Positions 62,190 to 64,000 of a stretch of DNA of 64,000 nucleotides are shown here, piece by piece. This DNA comes from Pseudothermotoga sp. (lineage in GTDB: Bacteria > Thermotogota > Thermotogae > Thermotogales > DSM-5069): assembly GCA_025060105.1 (NCBI GenBank), contig JANXCS010000007.1, positions 52,159 to 116,158 on the forward strand, given 5' to 3'. The notes beneath the pieces were generated by a model that was not told where the DNA came from, ran no database searches, and saw nothing but the letters and a program-made list of their open reading frames with translations. Position 1 is the stretch's first letter. The number at the start of each line of letters is the position of its first letter. Made by a program: the position numbers and the translations under genes.

Positions 62190-63392
62190 TCAACTGATCC
62201 GTTTACGAACAAGTTTAAAGAAATGTCTTTTACCCACCTTGAGTATTCTCTCTGTATCGAGCTTGACCGTCGTATGGATGTCGATTATTTTTTGTCCGTC
62301 CAGCTTCACGCCACCTTGCTGGATCAATCTCTTCGCTTCACTCTTACTCGCAGCGACGTTCAACTTCACGAGTAATTCTACCAGTTCAACCTGGTCTGTG
62401 TCAAGCACCAGCGTAGGTAAATCTTCTGGGAGCTCCTTCTTTGAAAAAATTTTCACGAACTGCTCTTTGGCCTTTTCCGCCTCCTCTTCTCCGTGGAAGA
62501 ACTTGGTTATCTCAAAAGCCAACGTCAATTTGACGTCCCTCGGATTGATCTTACCTTCTTTCATGAGTCTTTCGTACTCTTCTATCCTTTCTTCAGGAAT
62601 TTGAGTTAAAAGCCTCATGTACTTTGTGATCAACCAATCTGGAATGGACATGAGTTTTCCGAACATCTCGTTCGGATGGTCGTTGAAGGCGATGTAGTTA
62701 CCATAGCTTTTGCTCATCTTCATTTTTCCATCGGTTCCCTCTATGAGGGGCATCGTCATAACGATCTGAGGCTCTTGTCCAACTTGCTGTTGAATGTGTC
62801 TTCCAACGAGGAGGTTGAAATATTGATCGGTTCCACCCAGTTCCACATCGGCCTCTATCGCCACGGAATCTTGGGCTTGTGCGAGCGGATAGAGAAATTC
62901 GGCTATGGAAATGGGAACGTTTTCTTTGTACCTTTTAGAAAAATCGTCCCTTTCGAGCATGCGAGCCACAGTGTATTTGGAAGCAAGCTTTATAACATCC
63001 GCAAAACTCATCTTGGCGAGCCATTCACCGTTGAAGCGAAGCTCCGTCTTATCTCTGTCCAATATCTTGAAAGCCTGTTCTGCGTAGGTTTGCGCATTTC
63101 TCTTCACTTCCTCTTCGCTGAGCATCGGTCTTGTGGAATCCCTCCCAGATGGATCACCTATCTGAGCGGTGAAATCGCCTATGATGAGCACAACCTTGTG
63201 ACCGAGCTCTTGAAACTGTCTCAACTTAAAAAGAACAACGGCATGGCCAAGATGCAGATCTGGCCTTGAAGGATCCACACCGAGTTTCACACGCAACTGT
63301 TTTTTCCTCTTGAGCTTATCCAACAACTCTTCTTCGTTCACAAGATCTACCACGTTCTTTTTCAGAATCTCCAGCTGTTTTTCTGGTTCCAT
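62190..63392 (-). CDS. tyrS: Tyrosyl-tRNA synthetase
   Basis: The 400-aa class I synthetase has the HIGH-type motif DLHLGHA (about 46-51), KMSKS (about 225-229) and a C-terminal S4 RNA-binding domain (KSEAKRLIQQGGVKLDGQ). The sequence around GDFTAQIGDPSGRDSTRP and the tyrosine-binding QAQDSVAIEADVELGGTDQYFN are typical of the TyrZ-like branch. ATG 63392 follows GAGGTGATGTG. It is preceded by secG with a 4-bp gap. Confidence 0.95.
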   Translation of the reverse strand: MEPEKQLEILKKNVVDLVNEEELLDKLKRKKQLRVKLGVDPSRPDLHLGHAVVLFKLRQFQELGHKVVLIIGDFTAQIGDPSGRDSTRPMLSEEEVKRNAQTYAEQAFKILDRDKTELRFNGEWLAKMSFADVIKLASKYTVARMLERDDFSKRYKENVPISIAEFLYPLAQAQDSVAIEADVELGGTDQYFNLLVGRHIQQQVGQEPQIVMTMPLIEGTDGKMKMSKSYGNYIAFNDHPNEMFGKLMSIPDWLITKYMRLLTQIPEERIEEYERLMKEGKINPRDVKLTLAFEITKFFHGEEEAEKAKEQFVKIFSKKELPEDLPTLVLDTDQVELVELLVKLNVAASKSEAKRLIQQGGVKLDGQKIIDIHTTVKLDTERILKVGKRHFFKLVRKRIS

Positions 63393-63396
63393 CACA

Positions 63397-63627
63397 TCAC
63401 CTCGATATGAAAAAAGCCGTCAAAATACTGCTCACCATGAAAGCTATGGCAAGACCGAGCGTGATCTTACCAGAAGTATCGAGACCTTTCTTCCTTCCAA
63501 ACATGGTGTAGAGTGCTCCGCTACCAAAAGCTCCGCCGAGCTCGGCGAACTTGCCCATCTGAACGATCACCATGTAGATGAGCCCTGCGCTGATCAGTGA
63601 ATGAAGAACTATCATGAACGTTTTCAC
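63397..63627 (-). CDS. secG: Preprotein translocase subunit SecG
   Basis: The 76-aa protein has two membrane segments (about 4-24 and 54-72) separated by the SecG-like loop MGKFAELGGAFGSGALYTMFGRKKG. SecG assists SecYEG protein export. GTG 63627 with GGAGGTGGAG ahead is chosen; the frame is open to 63660. The order secG-tyrS suggests a housekeeping operon. Confidence 0.87.
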   Translation of the reverse strand: MKTFMIVLHSLISAGLIYMVIVQMGKFAELGGAFGSGALYTMFGRKKGLDTSGKITLGLAIAFMVSSILTAFFISR

Positions 63628-63674
63628 AAACTCCACCTCCTGCTTGCAAATATAACACACAGCTTTGCAAAATG

Positions 63675-63700
63675 AAAGCCCCCCATGAGGGGGGCTTTCA
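63675..63700 (-). terminator. Terminator after the pilin-like gene
   Basis: On the minus strand AAAGCCCCCC and GGGGGGCTTT form a 10-bp stem with a short loop, followed by CATTTTG. It lies 18 bp after the stop of the partial gene and separates it from secG. Confidence 0.8.
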
Positions 63701-63717
63701 GTTAATAACTACTTAAA

Positions 63718-64000
63718 TTATTTTGCTTGGACCTTATTTTTCTTCCAATCTTCACATGGCCAGCCGAATGTGACAGATCCATTGCTCAACTTGATAGCTC
63801 CTGCCCCCATGTCGATATAATAATTGGCATTAGCTGTTAAAGCCGTTGCAAACTGAGTTGGACTTGCATCTTTCAAGCAAATACCAAGATATTTGTATTT
63901 TGTGTCTGAAATTGGTAGTTCTTTGAAATCAGGTTTGTCTTCTGGCAGGATACTGTACATTGCTGCATAACCACTGTCCCAGGGTTTATAAATCGTTATC
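63718..64000 (-). CDS. 3' part of an exported or pilin-like protein, cut by the window edge
   Basis: The frame is open from the window end to the stop at 63718. It continues upstream of the first ATG (63960) with ITIYKPWDSGYAAMYS, so the true start is outside. The visible 93 residues are mixed alpha/beta with two cysteines (GICLKD and WPCEDW), the second near the C-terminus, as in the disulfide loop of type IV pilins. The pilin call is a guess from this pattern; the diagnostic N-terminal helix is not in the window. Confidence 0.45.
   Translation of the reverse strand, partial: ITIYKPWDSGYAAMYSILPEDKPDFKELPISDTKYKYLGICLKDASPTQFATALTANANYYIDMGAGAIKLSNGSVTFGWPCEDWKKNKVQAK

Overview
The window looks like a chromosomal segment of a thermophilic member of the Thermotogae, most like Pseudothermotoga/Thermotoga. 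This is inferred from gene content: the tilS-ftsH-thioesterase-radical SAM order, a TrpB2-type tryptophan synthase beta chain, an Omp-alpha-like protein (SLH domain, long coiled coil, C-terminal membrane anchor) next to a porin-like protein, a CHGH-type family 4 glycosidase, and a dense set of branched-chain-amino-acid-type (Liv/HAAT) ABC importers. Coding density is very high, adjacent genes often overlap (ATGA junctions), GTG and TTG starts are common, and Shine-Dalgarno sequences are strong.

Layout. 1-5.3 kb: a tRNA-Thr(CGT) with a near-consensus promoter, then housekeeping genes tilS, ftsH, a hotdog thioesterase and a radical SAM protein. 5.3-21.5 kb (+): a tandem-TetR regulator, then a run of co-oriented genes with two complete Liv-type importers interleaved with two KAS III-like enzymes, a CoA-transferase, a FabG-like dehydrogenase and two alpha/beta hydrolases, one of them fused to the LivM permease. 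It reads as an uncharacterised import-and-acyl-CoA-processing locus. 21.4-33.8 kb (-): cutA and two more Liv importers; the second operon continues into a family 4 glycosidase (probable alpha-glucuronidase) and a GPH-type sugar symporter. 33.9-37.5 kb: a GGDEF protein, a class II aldolase, a metallophosphoesterase, a membrane protein and proC. 37.6-45.8 kb (+): a tripartite tricarboxylate (TctCBA) importer operon with four redox genes.

45.8-51.7 kb (-): a five-gene envelope operon with two paralogous exported beta-rich proteins, a large periplasmic chaperone-like protein, a minimal secretin and a putative outer-membrane barrel. It is preceded by an array of 11-bp-spaced repeats that resembles PhoB/OmpR-family boxes. 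51.8-53.4 kb (-): trpB2 behind a complete ribosome-mediated tryptophan attenuator (leader peptide with Trp-Trp-Trp, pause hairpin, antiterminator, terminator). 53.4-58 kb: uxuA, a TPR protein, copA-copZ. 58-64 kb (-): htpX, lemA, the porin-like and Omp-alpha-like envelope proteins, tyrS, secG and the 3' part of a possible pilin gene cut by the window edge.

Two themes recur. First, all five solute-binding-protein genes are followed directly by a strong RNA hairpin before the membrane or ATPase genes, which suggests a shared way of setting binding-protein excess. Second, transporters are joined to catabolic genes (KAS III/CoA-transferase, alpha-glucuronidase/GPH, redox enzymes), so substrates may be guessed from the enzymes. 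All functions are read from sequence motifs alone; no database search was run.
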